A stretch of DNA of 64,000 bases from Symbiodinium sp. CCMP2592 (GCA_905221615.1 CAJNDT010006019.1:124001-188000); one strand, 5' to 3'. Positions 10,042 to 19,434 are shown, numbered from the stretch's first letter. Numbers and translations: made by a program. The notes: generated by a model from the sequence alone, not told the origin.

Positions 10042-11094
10042 CTATGCTCCGGGATCTCCATCAGCTAGGAGCGGGCGCGTGTATGCCTCGCGTCGGTCGC
10101 GGTCAAAAGCGCGAAGGAGGGCCAGACACTCATCTGGGGAGAAACCCTGAGCATCTAACAGGCCTCTTGCCATGATCTCTACTTGATCAAGCTCTTCCGC
10201 AACTAGTGCGTCATCACGGCCTCCTACTGGTGATCGCGACCGAGCGGTTTCGCCCGTCTTATCTTTGGCGCGAAACCTTGCGGGAGTAGATGGTGCTGGC
10301 ATCGGTGTGCCGGGCATCATCGCCGGCGTCGATGGTGCTGGCATAGGCACATCAGACGCGACCGCCGGCGTAAGCGGGGCAGCTACGGCCACTGGGCGTG
10401 GTGTCGCCGGTGCTGTGACCGGGTCCGCTGCGCGTTCATCCTGGAACCTTTGTTCCGGCCCATGTACGATGGCTTCCGGAAGCACTGGTTCGCCTGCCAA
10501 AACGCGATGCGCTGCAACTTCGACTTCATCAGCTGGGCGCATCTTCCTAACTAGTACAGGGATATTCTCATGTAATACCCAGTACGCATTCTCTGCCTCG
10601 CGTCCTATGACGCGGCTAACCGTGGACCATACGACACCTGGGCTGCCAGGGACGTTGTCTCGACGGTAGATAACTAAATCACCAACCTTATAGTCGGTGT
10701 CTAGAGGGGCTGCGTTACGCTGTAACGCTTTGGCCACTTTGCGAGAAGTCTCTAAATGAACAAAAGCCTTCTTGGCTTCCTGCCGTGCTCTGTGCCGAAC
10801 GTAGTATACCCTCGTCTCATCATACTTGGTGAACAATGTACCAAGGCTTTCGGATTCATCTAACACGGAACCTGGCGTTCGAGGCTGCTTTCCCAACACA
10901 TGTTGTGCTGGGCTAAACCCTTGGTGTCTACTAAGCTCGTTCTTAGTAGTAACACTCTCGGTAACGACCGCCTCCATCTCCTCGATATTCGAGGGCTGAG
11001 CCTCCTGCGCGACCTTCCTGATGATGGCCTTAATTAGCAAGACCACCATGGCGCTCGACCTTTCCGATGGTCTGCGGGCTCTCGAGAGGGGCAT
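10042..11094 (-). CDS. Copia integrase C-terminal half and Pro-rich linker
   Basis: Continues the integrase in a new frame. AIIRKVAQEAQPSNIEEMEAVV and HQGFSPAQHVLGKQPRTPGS are typical after the catalytic Glu. The C-terminal DNA-binding part shows YKVGDLVIYRRD and GVVWSTVSRVIG. It then passes into a Pro/Ala/Thr-rich linker with repeated MPAPSTPA and a helical acidic tail. The frame change from the integrase core lies near 11,030-11,060, where both registers overlap. Confidence 0.85.
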   Translation of the reverse strand: MPLSRARRPSERSSAMVVLLIKAIIRKVAQEAQPSNIEEMEAVVTESVTTKNELSRHQGFSPAQHVLGKQPRTPGSVLDESESLGTLFTKYDETRVYYVRHRARQEAKKAFVHLETSRKVAKALQRNAAPLDTDYKVGDLVIYRRDNVPGSPGVVWSTVSRVIGREAENAYWVLHENIPVLVRKMRPADEVEVAAHRVLAGEPVLPEAIVHGPEQRFQDERAADPVTAPATPRPVAVAAPLTPAVASDVPMPAPSTPAMMPGTPMPAPSTPARFRAKDKTGETARSRSPVGGRDDALVAEELDQVEIMARGLLDAQGFSPDECLALLRAFDRDRREAYTRPLLADGDPGA

Positions 11095-11740
11095 TCTTAT
11101 GGATTATACCATGCTGCGCCAGATACTCTGAAAATTCTCCTCTGAAATGCGTCCCTCTGTCAGTAGTTATGACTTTGGGATGTCCAGCCCAGCTGATCCA
11201 CCTGTCGATCAGGCATTTCACACACTGGCGGGCACTTGGGTTGCCTCCTCCAGATTTCACGAGCACAACTTGTTGGAAACTGGTTCCCATGTCAACTATA
11301 TTGACAGCAGTATAGCGATTTCCGAAGAAGTCCTTGACTTCGAGCGCATCCATCCCTATCGTATGGTTGAATTCCTTTGGAAACACGCTATCCCCAGCGA
11401 CTGGGTGATGCCTGGGCACTGGAGCTGTGTCCAGGCAGACCTTACACTTGTAAAGTCCGGCGGCGGCGATGAAATCTTTGCTCGCCCGGGCCTGCTTCAG
11501 AACCTGTGTCAGGACTGCGTTTGGCAGATGGCCAAAGGATCGGTGCAGGCGCCTTATAGCTACCCGGACTCGTTGCGGAAACGATCTCCACGCCGCTCGG
11601 CGCTCCGCCTCTGTGTTCGGAGTTCCTGGAAACGGAAATTGTTCCAGAATGAGGCGTTCTCTTTCCTCGGGCGTCAGTGCGCCACCGGCATTGTCCATTT
11701 CATCATGGACACCTCGCTGAGGCATCTCAGCGTCGGGCAC
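11030..11740 (-). CDS. Copia integrase core
   Basis: Integrase inserts the cDNA into the chromosome. The zinc-binding HHCC region is visible as LHRSFGHLPNAVL and YKCKVC. The catalytic D-D-E triad is in IGMDALEVKDFFGNRYTAV, HPKVITTDRGTHFRGEF and ESPQTIGKVERHGG. Spacing fits a copia integrase. The frame closes right after the ERHGG motif, with the rest of the domain in the next register (10042-11094). Confidence 0.92.
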   Translation of the reverse strand: MPDAEMPQRGVHDEMDNAGGALTPEERERLILEQFPFPGTPNTEAERRAAWRSFPQRVRVAIRRLHRSFGHLPNAVLTQVLKQARASKDFIAAAGLYKCKVCLDTAPVPRHHPVAGDSVFPKEFNHTIGMDALEVKDFFGNRYTAVNIVDMGTSFQQVVLVKSGGGNPSARQCVKCLIDRWISWAGHPKVITTDRGTHFRGEFSEYLAQHGIIHKNAPLESPQTIGKVERHGGLAN

Positions 11741-12849
11741 CAGCTCATGTCCTCAGGATCTGTGTCCTGGGCGTCGCCGACAAAGCAAGTTCGGCTAAAT
11801 GCGTTGATGTAGTACTCCTCTGAAATGGTACGACAAAGGTTCCAAAAGTCAGTACTATCCGTATCAACGTAGCTACGGGGAATATACCCGTAAGACTCTG
11901 TCCACGCTTGGAATGTATCCAAGGCTTTCTCAATTTGCGGGCCTATACCTGAAATATGCATATCTCCCCTCAAGGTAACAGTGTCCTCAAGCATTGGATA
12001 GCCATTCGGTGTGACCAATATGATCGGAATGTTGAGGGTGTCGGCTACACACTCAAGCTCCAAACACAACTCCTCGGTGGAAGTCTCAAACCTGGCAACC
12101 ACGAGGCCCGGTGGCCCGTTCTGCCTCTCGCTGATCACGCTCGCGAGGACCTGTGCCGAGGGCTCGGTCAGTCTTATCAAGTGATCAGCTTCGTGCATGG
12201 CAGCGTTATACACAATTGCCTTAAGCACTGCATCCCCAGCTACCATTTCGGTAAGGCTTGAAATGAGGTGCTTCGACTGGGACTTGCTAAGCTTCTTTAA
12301 GCTAGCGGTTGAGGGCCCAGAGGCTGCGCTGCTACCGTGGGGAAGGTCTTCTAAAGGATCGGGACTTGGAAACGAAACCTGGCTGGCTTGTCCTACCCAC
12401 TCCCCACTGCAGACGGCCATGTAGGCTGCATCGCGCTCATCTCCGTCCGTCTCCCTGAGTGAAACGTCACCCTCCGGGGCTGTGCCCGGGCCGGCGAAGG
12501 CAGCAACTGTCGATGCCCGCGGGTCTGTGCCCGGGAGGTACACTGCACTCAAGGCATCTGTGTCCTCGATCTGATGTGGCACCGTGGCCGAGTCAAACGC
12601 CAAGGGAAAGACCCAAAGCGCGACGTATGCGCCGTCTTCCGTAGGCTCCTGCGTCGGGCAGGGCTGGTCAGCTCCACCGGTTTCGGTGGGCACTTTGTCG
12701 GACTCTGACCCCGGTGGGTAGCATGTGCCTTCATATGTCCAACTGGAGCCGTCCGCGGGGTCCGGATGGGAGAACAAATATCCTATGGGATCTATGTCCC
12801 GTAGCCTGCCCGTAGGCTTGTACGAACGGCCTGTGTGGCGAGTGACCAC
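11674..12849 (-). CDS. Copia internal region of unknown function
   Basis: 391-codon frame between the coiled-coil region and integrase. The first half is acidic and low-complexity. The second half looks globular (SQSKHLISSLTEMVAGDAVLKAIVYN in two helices, then LVVARFETSTEELCLELECV and IPIILVTPNGYPML). No family is recognised. Position suggests part of the element's polyprotein. The end runs into the integrase N-terminus in another register. Confidence 0.6.
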   Translation of the reverse strand: MVTRHTGRSYKPTGRLRDIDPIGYLFSHPDPADGSSWTYEGTCYPPGSESDKVPTETGGADQPCPTQEPTEDGAYVALWVFPLAFDSATVPHQIEDTDALSAVYLPGTDPRASTVAAFAGPGTAPEGDVSLRETDGDERDAAYMAVCSGEWVGQASQVSFPSPDPLEDLPHGSSAASGPSTASLKKLSKSQSKHLISSLTEMVAGDAVLKAIVYNAAMHEADHLIRLTEPSAQVLASVISERQNGPPGLVVARFETSTEELCLELECVADTLNIPIILVTPNGYPMLEDTVTLRGDMHISGIGPQIEKALDTFQAWTESYGYIPRSYVDTDSTDFWNLCRTISEEYYINAFSRTCFVGDAQDTDPEDMSWCPTLRCLSEVSMMKWTMPVAH

Positions 12850-12857
12850 AGTGCACT

Positions 12858-13784
12858 TTATGTCGTGCCGTTCGCTTGCTCATGGTGATTTTTGTCACCA
12901 GCCCAGAAGCGTCTCGGTGCATATGGACCGATCCAGCACGCTGGCGCAGGCTTCTCGTTCAACACCTCAAATATGGAGGTGAGCACGCCGTCAGGGAGGT
13001 CCTGGAAAACAATGCGCCTGTTCCACCCGAAACCTATGTCGGGGCTGAGCTCGATGGCTCCCACGTCGATGGAGAAGATCCTTTCGTCAATATCGACGAG
13101 CTTGCCCTGGCCCGGTGGCTTAGGGAACTGGCGGCGGAAGTCGGCCCACTCCGCATCTGTCCACTCACCCGACGGCCTATCGCCGTGGAAGTACCACCAT
13201 GCCTCACGCTGCGTCATCGGGCGGTGTGGATTCTCCCGGTCTGGCATCCTGTGATAGCCAGCACTGCCTGAGCTTCCTCGAAAGCGCGGTGGCTCCGGCG
13301 GCTCGGGAGGGCGTCTTCCGAGGTTGCCCCTGGGTCCCGGTGGATCCCAGTCACCTGTGCCTGCATCACCGTGGTACTCGACCTCGTCGTAGACACTGTA
13401 AGGCGGCTCTTTGCCCTTGCCCTTGCCTTTGTCGGGCTCACGCTCCTCCGGAGGGACGTGGATTCCGGCGCTCGGGAACTGTGTCCCGATCTGCTTCGGC
13501 GCCCTCCGGGGCTGGGCGATTGCGACCCCATCTGGAAAGGCGCTGCCGGGTCGGCGCCTCGGACCTATCCCGAGGTCTGGAGTCCATCCGTCTTCGCTCT
13601 CTGGTGCGGTCCCGCTCCCGGGTGTGCTCGCGACGGTGGCCCCGATCTGAGGAGGTACTATCCCTCCGCCTGCGACGCGATCTGGAGCGCCTCGTGACTC
13701 TGTGCAGCTCCGCCTCGGCCCTATCGGCCCGGCTCTCAGCGTCTGCTGCCCTGTGACGCATGTCGTCCAGTCTGTCAAGCGCAT
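12858..13784 (-). CDS. Copia internal Gly/Pro-rich linker region
   Basis: 308-codon frame, Gly/Pro/Arg-rich, with a Lys/Gly run (DKGKGKGKE) and a small structured segment (WWYFHGDRPSGEWTDAEWADFRRQFPKPPGQG). It ends with VFQDLPDGVLTSIFEVLNEKPAPACWIG, which may be folded. Function unknown. It overlaps the coiled-coil frame upstream in a different register. Confidence 0.5.
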   Translation of the reverse strand: MRLTDWTTCVTGQQTLRAGPIGPRRSCTESRGAPDRVAGGGIVPPQIGATVASTPGSGTAPESEDGWTPDLGIGPRRRPGSAFPDGVAIAQPRRAPKQIGTQFPSAGIHVPPEEREPDKGKGKGKEPPYSVYDEVEYHGDAGTGDWDPPGPRGNLGRRPPEPPEPPRFRGSSGSAGYHRMPDRENPHRPMTQREAWWYFHGDRPSGEWTDAEWADFRRQFPKPPGQGKLVDIDERIFSIDVGAIELSPDIGFGWNRRIVFQDLPDGVLTSIFEVLNEKPAPACWIGPYAPRRFWAGDKNHHEQANGTT

Positions 13785-14019
13785 TATCGCGCTGGCGCTT
13801 CACATCGTGCAGGGCTTTCCTCAAATCACTTATAGTGCTTTCTTGGCAGCGATTCGCATCAGTGAGGTCGTGTACCTCAGCTTCGAGCTTGCGATCGAAT
13901 CTTCGACGCCCCTGTCGGCGTCGCCGTTCGCTCCTGCGCTCCGCCGGTCTTTGCCGGGGGCGGCTGCGGTGTGTGCCTCGGTCCCGCTGTGGGGATCGCT
14001 GCGTCCTTGGCGGTTGCAC
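13438..14019 (-). CDS. Copia coiled-coil, Arg-rich region
   Basis: The central part is a clear heptad-like helix (EVHDLTDANRCQESTISDLR then KALHDVKRQRDNALDRLDDM and ADAESRADRAEAELHRV) followed by an RS/RR-rich basic tail. A coiled coil plus basic tail suggests oligomerisation and nucleic-acid binding within the polyprotein. Register differs from both neighbours. Confidence 0.6.
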   Translation of the reverse strand: MQPPRTQRSPQRDRGTHRSRPRQRPAERRSERRRRQGRRRFDRKLEAEVHDLTDANRCQESTISDLRKALHDVKRQRDNALDRLDDMRHRAADAESRADRAEAELHRVTRRSRSRRRRRDSTSSDRGHRREHTRERDRTRERRRMDSRPRDRSEAPTRQRLSRWGRNRPAPEGAEADRDTVPERRNPRPSGGA

Positions 14020-14532
14020 CTACGCTAGCGCTACCTGAACCCGAAGAAGGATTAGGTCCCGAGCTAAAGGTAACCGAAGGTAGGCGGCCACCAGTGTCTG
14101 TGCCCTGTGCACGGTTCATGGCTGCAGTGAGCGAATCCGGATCATATTTCGCCACATACTGTGTGTGGGTCTTGCCTGCCAGGCCCATGCAAGTGGCGGC
14201 CTGGAATGCTGTCTCTCCCGTATTGGGAGGCCTGTCAAGGGGTCCCACGCCTGTCACCGGCGCCGGTATGCGGCCCTCGGTGAGCATGCGCTCATGGTAC
14301 CTCTCAGCATATGTAGGCTGATCTTCGGGGCGTGCACACCGCGGTTCAACAACAAGAATACACTCGTTGTCCTCCGGTCCGGCTGTGCGGACGGCGTCAA
14401 CGAAAACCTTCACGAGCTCGTTGACCTCCTCGACGACGCCCGGAGAACGGTGCAAGCACCTGGGGCACTGTCCCTTGCACGCCTTTGGCCCCATATACGG
14501 CCAGCTATTTGCCGCGCTCATGTGGGTGAGGC
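13877..14532 (-). CDS. Copia polyprotein after the TIR insertion point
   Basis: Minus-strand frame entering from the TIR element. Copia sequence resumes at 14,532 with SLTHMSAANSWPYMGPKACK and a Cys motif (CKGQCPRCLHR), which completes the RapZ-C-like domain encoded at 18,101-18,656. A helical segment (VVEEVNELVKVFVDAVR) and a Ser/Gly/Thr/Pro-rich linker follow. Joining 18,101 directly to 14,535 keeps a continuous frame. Confidence 0.7.
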
Positions 14533-14535
14533 TAA
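14533..14535. repeat. TAA target duplication, left side of TIR element
   Basis: TAA (TTA on the coding strand) sits just outside the CCCTGGG terminus. The same triplet follows the opposite terminus at 18,098-18,100. Confidence 0.8.
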
Positions 14536-14573
14536 CCCTGGGGGTCGCAAGTCTGCTATATAAGCATACTCGG
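14536..14573 (+). repeat. Left terminal inverted repeat
   Basis: Starts CCCTGGGGGTCGC and contains TGCTATATAAGCATACTCG. It pairs with 18,061-18,097. The difference from the other end is confined to a few bases and one length change. Confidence 0.8.
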
Positions 14574-14604
14574 CCCAAAGAGGGGTACTTTGAAAAATGT
14601 ATCA

Positions 14605-14665
14605 TGTATGTATCATGTATGTATCCTGTATGTATCATGTATCCTGTATCTTGGACCCATGTATG
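14605..14665. repeat. Subterminal ATGTATC repeats
   Basis: Five or more copies of ATGTATC/CTGTATC in tandem. The stretch TCATGTATCCTGTA occurs again, same orientation, near the right end at about 18,010-18,023. Subterminal repeats are common transposase-binding sites in DNA elements; that role is inferred. Confidence 0.65.
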
Positions 14666-14669
14666 GCAT

Positions 14670-15900
14670 ATACACCAAGGATGCAGAGGAATTTGCTTAT
14701 CCCAATCGTTCCACGTCATGAATTTGAAGCGATTGGGACCATCTTTTGCAAATTATTTCATAAGATCCACCAAATGAGCAACGGTGAGCGTTTGGGTTTT
14801 CAATATTGCAGGAAGCAAACCATTAGCACAAATCGAAACCTCATGAATTTGACAAATATGACTGCTCAGGTCAGCTCTTGTCTCCGGATTAGATGGCTGA
14901 ATAGTAGTTGTGGATGTCCGATCACGAGGTAGCCTGCAACCCTAAAACTAAATTCACAAACTGCCTAACAAACAAGCGCGCACCCACACAGATTTTAGAA
15001 AGCACGACTCTTCAAACCCACCAAAGGCAAAACTGACAAAAAAGTCTTGGACACGATCAGTCGCATGCAGAACGAACGCTAGGATTTCAGCATGTATAGA
15101 CAGCATTCAGCCAGTATCGTATAAAGCCCCGTCCCAACGCGTTATGCATTTTTGGGCATAAGCCAAAATTCAGTTCTGCTTAATGGTATTTCACTGGGCT
15201 GTATGTTGCTACTTTCGTCTGCAAATGTAGTTTCCTGTTTACAATCCTTATCGCCCATGGGCTCCCACCCCATCGCAATCCATGCTTTTGCAAGTCTGAG
15301 CGCGAAAGTGCTCGTGTAGCAAATAGATCAACAACGAGCCCGAACTCAATGCCGATAATTCCAAACATATCCAAAGAGCTGTTTTTAAAATGGTGAGCCC
15401 GATACGAGGGAACCAGATTGTTCTTCCGGTTTTGTGTCTGAAGGAACGCGTGCAGTCGAACACTTCATTAGAAGATTGCTGTGAAACTTCATTGAACATG
15501 GAATCTGGGTCTTCACCTGTGCATGTCTGCTTTGTGCAAATACAAACTGACAAGATACCCGCTACCTAAGTAGCCCAAAAACTGCTCGCAGAAGAAAGGG
15601 GAGGACATTTTTTCAACATTGTTAGGTGGATGCAATTACCAGGGCCGAGGCCTGCATCAGGTTCTTCCGAATGGCAAGAATTCAAGCGTTTTGGCTACCC
15701 CGATACTCAAACGCACTCACACGATTTCTTTGAATTGTGGGGATATGTGGGGAAGCTTATGTTTTGACACCCGCCGAACTTCACTTCATCACGGATGAAA
15801 AACAACGGATGCCACATGCTATAGGCGTGGAGCGGGCGTATACAACACACTCAGGTACGTGTGCATGCACCCAAAAATGCCTGGCACATGCAAGCATGCG
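14670..15900. other. Interior of TIR element, no gene seen
   Basis: AT-rich sequence with only short open frames (for example 15180-15374 and 15248-15553, minus). None resembles a transposase. Confidence 0.5.
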
Positions 15901-15902
15901 CA

Positions 15903-15965
15903 TCTATATATATATATATATACATATACATACACACACACATACATACACATTGCGCACACACA
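15903..15965. repeat. TA/CA microsatellite in TIR element
   Basis: (TA)n followed by CATACACACACACATACATACAC-type sequence. Confidence 0.8.
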
Positions 15966-16287
15966 TGCAAGTATATGCATGTGGGCGACTTCTGTACACG
16001 AACACAAGCACACAAGGCTATTGTTTGTTGCTTTTTTGGTGTCAGCGTGTGCGTGTGTGGGGTGTGCGTTGGTGTATGGGTCCTATATATGTGATGCCAA
16101 TTTTATATCTTATAAATTCGTGTGGGACCCTCCCTGTAATGGCAGCAAAATCGCACGAAAGTTTAGAATCATGTTCGCCATCGGCTCAATCCTCGGAAAT
16201 CAGGGCTGAGAGTGTGTGACTTTGCACCTTGCGGTCAACCCTATGTTTACGAATGAGAGAATTCGGCCGCTGGGCCAGCGATCCAGC

Positions 16288-16402
16288 GCGTGAAATCGCG
16301 TGATTTGGCGTGAAATCCGGATTGAAAGTATATAAAATTATATAGGCAGAGAGCATACTTGCGTGAAACAGCGTGAAATCGCGTGATTTTGCGTGAAATC
16401 CG
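16288..16402. repeat. Two copies of a 32-bp GCGTGAAAT iteron
   Basis: 16,288-16,319 and 16,371-16,402 are identical except one base and lie 51 bp apart. Each contains three near-copies of GCGTGAAAT/GCGTGATTT in tandem. A truncated GCGTGAAAC copy lies just before the second. Confidence 0.8.
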
Positions 16403-16439
16403 TTTGTAGCTCTCGATGACCTCGATTCTCAACCCCGGA

Positions 16440-17940
16440 GGTCGCGCAAATCCACTCGGAAGCTATCCCATACTTCACTCCCACATGAGCTTTCTAGTTT
16501 GCACGCTGTTACTCACCAAAAGAATCGTAATGTCACGTGTTTTATTGCTGCTTTCGGCGCGTTAAACTTAGATTGTCCAGAAGTTTCGAAGAATCATGGT
16601 GCACTTGGACTCAGAACGAATTTTGAGGGCTAAGGCTTGAAAGTTGAAGCTCCATCGCTTGAGGAGAATTTGGTGTAGCTGCCAGCGTGCGCTGATTCAA
16701 TTCTCACTTTTGACGCGAATGGTCGTGGAAGTTTGACGCAGAAAATGCGATAGTCGCACTAAAATTAGCAATCATCGTCGTCGTAGCAATACTAGGAGGT
16801 GCTGCGATAACGGCAGTATCAATAGATATCAATATAGTATTGGTTGGTTCTAAAATTTTGGTTCTCGCAACCGTCGAAGTTTTAATGATTTGGACTGGCA
16901 ATACGGCAAGCCGTGACACCAAAATTGGCCTTACAGGACTAAGTTTTGCCCAACGAAACCAAGAATGTCTGGACAAAAACCCGAGTGCAGCTAGACGAAG
17001 CCAAAAGTTTATCATGTAGCCAGAAAGCCAGCATTTGATCGGCTCTTCTACAAATCATACACCGGCGTTAGGATTTGGACAAACCAAAACTTGACGACAT
17101 GAAAACCATCTATACCCACGAAATTTAAACTACAAGTTGGGCTGCGTAGCGCAAAGAAGCTAAGATGAACAAAGCGCTCAACAACATCTGTGATCAACTA
17201 TAAAGATATTTCCGGCGGTAGAGCAGCTTGCTTTACAAGCAAGGGCGTTAAATGTAAATTAATCACACCACTAGAACGCCAAGCGTATTTCGAAGAGCAA
17301 TCCGGGAATGTGTTGAGCTTCTTTTATTATGGGCATGTCAACATGGATAGGGCGATCATAGGCCTAAAGGAACTCAAAGCAGATGTAGAAATGAACTCAA
17401 AACAAACGTACTCCGAACGAGCACAACCTTTCAATCCCAGGCACTAAAAACCCTGCGAAGCGTAAAGTTTGAAGCCTTCAAGCCTTAAAGCCGCGGGCCC
17501 TGAAATTGAAATGCTAAAGCCATGGAACAATGCGAAACTCACAACCCTAAACTTCCAATCAACCAACTCTGAAAACATAAAGAGCCGAAAAAGGACATAG
17601 GGAGCAGATCACAAGGACATGGTTTATTTATGATTTTGGTTCCAACTGCTCGAGCCGACGGCTGCCAAATAGATTTTGGCAAACCGAGAACTCTAAAAAG
17701 ATGTCGTATGGCAAACCGAAACCCTGACAGGAGAAAGTGTGGAACAAACCCCAAATCCTGTATTGAAACGCTCGCTCCTGGAACTACATACGCGCAGCAT
17801 CGCAGGCCTCATCAAAACGAAAAGAAGAGGAGAGGTTCATAATTTCGGCTCCCAACCCGGCTCAAACCCAACACTTCTCCATCTGTCCGGTCCAATTTTG
17901 CTGAGTTGGTGTGAGTTAAACGCTCCCGGTCGGCCCGGGT
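16440..17940. other. Interior of TIR element, right half
   Basis: No recognisable coding sequence. Short frames (16704-17015 minus, 17190-17447 plus) lack known domains. A tRNA-like fragment lies at 17,213-17,243. Confidence 0.45.
17213..17243 (+). tRNA. tRNA-Val(TAC)-like partial sequence
   Basis: GGTAGAGC resembles the 3' side of a D-arm. It is followed by a perfect 5-bp anticodon stem CTTGC/GCAAG around the seven-base loop TTTACAA, which gives anticodon TAC (Val). No T-arm or matching acceptor stem is visible, so this is a relic, perhaps of a tRNA-derived SINE, and not a functional tRNA. Confidence 0.35.
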
Positions 17941-18060
17941 TTGCACCAGACTGCAGGACATACGCCACCACGATACGGCATATATATGGTATGTATTATG
18001 TATCATGGATCATGTATCCTGTACCACAAAATACCAAGTATGCTCCAGGAGCCAACTTTC

Positions 18061-18097
18061 GCGAGTATGCTTATATAGCATACTCGGACTCCCAGGG
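18061..18097 (-). repeat. Right terminal inverted repeat with internal palindrome
   Basis: Read on the minus strand it starts CCCTGGGAGTCC and runs into GAGTATGCT-ATATA-AGCATACTC, a perfect 9-bp-arm palindrome. The left end keeps only one intact arm of this palindrome. Confidence 0.82.
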
Positions 18098-18100
18098 TAA
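18098..18100. repeat. TAA target duplication, right side of TIR element
   Basis: TAA immediately outside the CCCAGGG terminus, matching 14,533-14,535. Confidence 0.8.
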
Positions 18101-18656
18101 TAGAGCAGTCCGGCACCAGCTCCATGAGCATTGCATGGGTAAGGATACCCGACGCAACAGATCTGTGTCTGTTGGCCTTGCAAACTACGTGAACTGCAAT
18201 GGACCTGATTCCCGCATCCTTGGCATCAAGGACGTTCGCCAGAATATGCCTGGCGTGCGCGATCAGGTTCGGGTGCTCGGCATTCTCCCGAATTATATCG
18301 GGGTTCGACCCAACATGCTTTGTGCGGTCCCTCTGTTCATCGCTGGCACGTTGGGCTTCGGCGGGCGTCATGCCATCCCTCCTGTCGTCTTTCAGCCACA
18401 CCATGTCCAACATCACTAGCATATAGCTAGTGGCAGATGCATGCGTCGTTATGGCGTATGTCTCCATCTCTTCGTGCTGTGCGAAGAGCTCGTCAGCGGT
18501 CCACCTGCCCCTGACACGCTGCAACCATGCATGGTGGTCGAAACCCCATGTAAAAACATCAATGATGATGTCCGGGTTCGCTATATCCCCCGCATAGTGC
18601 GGCTGCAGCGGATGCAGGCAACGGCGTGTCCAGCTCGGGGCCGTGCGGTCCTGCAC
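18101..18656 (-). CDS. RapZ-C-like domain of copia polyprotein
   Basis: The frame encodes IIIDVFTWGFDH, a long helical stretch, VGSNPDIIRENAEHPNLIAH, then SIAVHVVCKANRHRSVASG. The strand-loop pattern with a Cys two residues before a small loop and HRSV resembles the C-terminal domain of RapZ (GCTGGxHRSV), a P-loop-free phosphate-binding fold. The domain continues beyond the TIR insertion (LTHMS and a CxxxCxxC motif at 14,4xx-14,53x). What it does in a retrotransposon is unknown. The frame is open into the TIR element but that tail is not native. Confidence 0.55.
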
Positions 18657-19434
18657 CTGGCATTATAACCAGGGGTCGCCCATGCGGGTCTCGCTTCACT
18701 CTCGCATCGAAGGCGGCCAAGTCGCGGTGGCCTTGGGCGATGGTCTTCGGGTGCACTGTGGCACGAGCAGCGGGAATCCCCGGGTTATACCCGGGTGGCG
18801 GCCCCTTTGGCGCTGTCGCCGACACATAGCCGGGCGGCGCCTTCGGCTGGGGCACAGGATCGGGTGCCGGGGCGGCATTATAGCCGCCTGAAGGTGCTTT
18901 CGCCGTGGCACTGTGGCCAGGCGCCGGCGCTGCAGGCGTCTTCGGTGCAGCCTTCGCCGTGGGAGGCGCCTTCTTAGGCAGTTGCCCCTCTGCTGCGGCC
19001 ATCGCGGCGGGCTCCGTGTCTCCTACGGACGTGCCTACCATGCAATGATTAGGGAACGCTACACTTATGCGTCGCTTCGTGTTGCGAATCTCAGCTGACG
19101 TTGTGAAGCTGTGACCGTGGCCTACGCCTACAGTGCTGTGACCATGGCCTGCACCTACAGTACTGTGACTGCGACTTGTTGCCGCTGCATCCTCTGTCGC
19201 TGCTGCGTCTCCGGGGAATCCGCTCACAGGTCCTGAGTGAGCTAACGTGGCGGCGGCGGCAGACCTAAACATAGGAACTGGCGGCGAGGGAATCTGGAAA
19301 CCCTTTATGAGGCGGGGTTGCTTAACCTGAATCAAACCCTCTGTTATGTTTATGCACAACAGCCCTGAGTCATGCGCTCGACACAACTTGATCTTTATGA
19401 CAGTGTCCTCCGAAGGAAGTCGAACACCACACAC
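18559..19434 (-). CDS. Copia protease C-terminus and Ala/Pro-rich linker
   Basis: The first 40 residues (LCRAHDSGLLCINITEGL) continue the protease domain. They are in the same register as 19465-20592 but behind an in-frame TAG at 19,465-19,467, so a single nonsense change separates them. Next come a His/Gly/Ser repeat (GHGHSTVGVGHGHS) and an Ala/Pro/Lys-rich linker leading to the RapZ-like domain in another register. Confidence 0.7.
   Translation of the reverse strand: MCGVRLPSEDTVIKIKLCRAHDSGLLCINITEGLIQVKQPRLIKGFQIPSPPVPMFRSAAAATLAHSGPVSGFPGDAAATEDAAATSRSHSTVGAGHGHSTVGVGHGHSFTTSAEIRNTKRRISVAFPNHCMVGTSVGDTEPAAMAAAEGQLPKKAPPTAKAAPKTPAAPAPGHSATAKAPSGGYNAAPAPDPVPQPKAPPGYVSATAPKGPPPGYNPGIPAARATVHPKTIAQGHRDLAAFDARVKRDPHGRPLVIMPGAGPHGPELDTPLPASAAAALCGGYSEPGHHH

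Larger units (their letters stand above)
14536..18097. mobile_element. 3.56-kb TIR DNA element inside copia
   Basis: Both ends begin CCCTGGG(G/A)GTC and continue to the shared TGCTATATAAGCATACTCG, giving imperfect inverted repeats of about 38 bp. A 3-bp TAA/TTA duplication flanks it. A TWA duplication is typical of PIF/Harbinger elements, but I see no transposase gene, so it is probably non-autonomous or decayed. Inside are short CATGTATCCTGTA repeats near both ends, a TA/CA microsatellite, two copies of a 32-bp iterated motif and a tRNA-Val-like fragment. Excising the element and one TTA joins the copia reading frame without a break. Confidence 0.82.
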
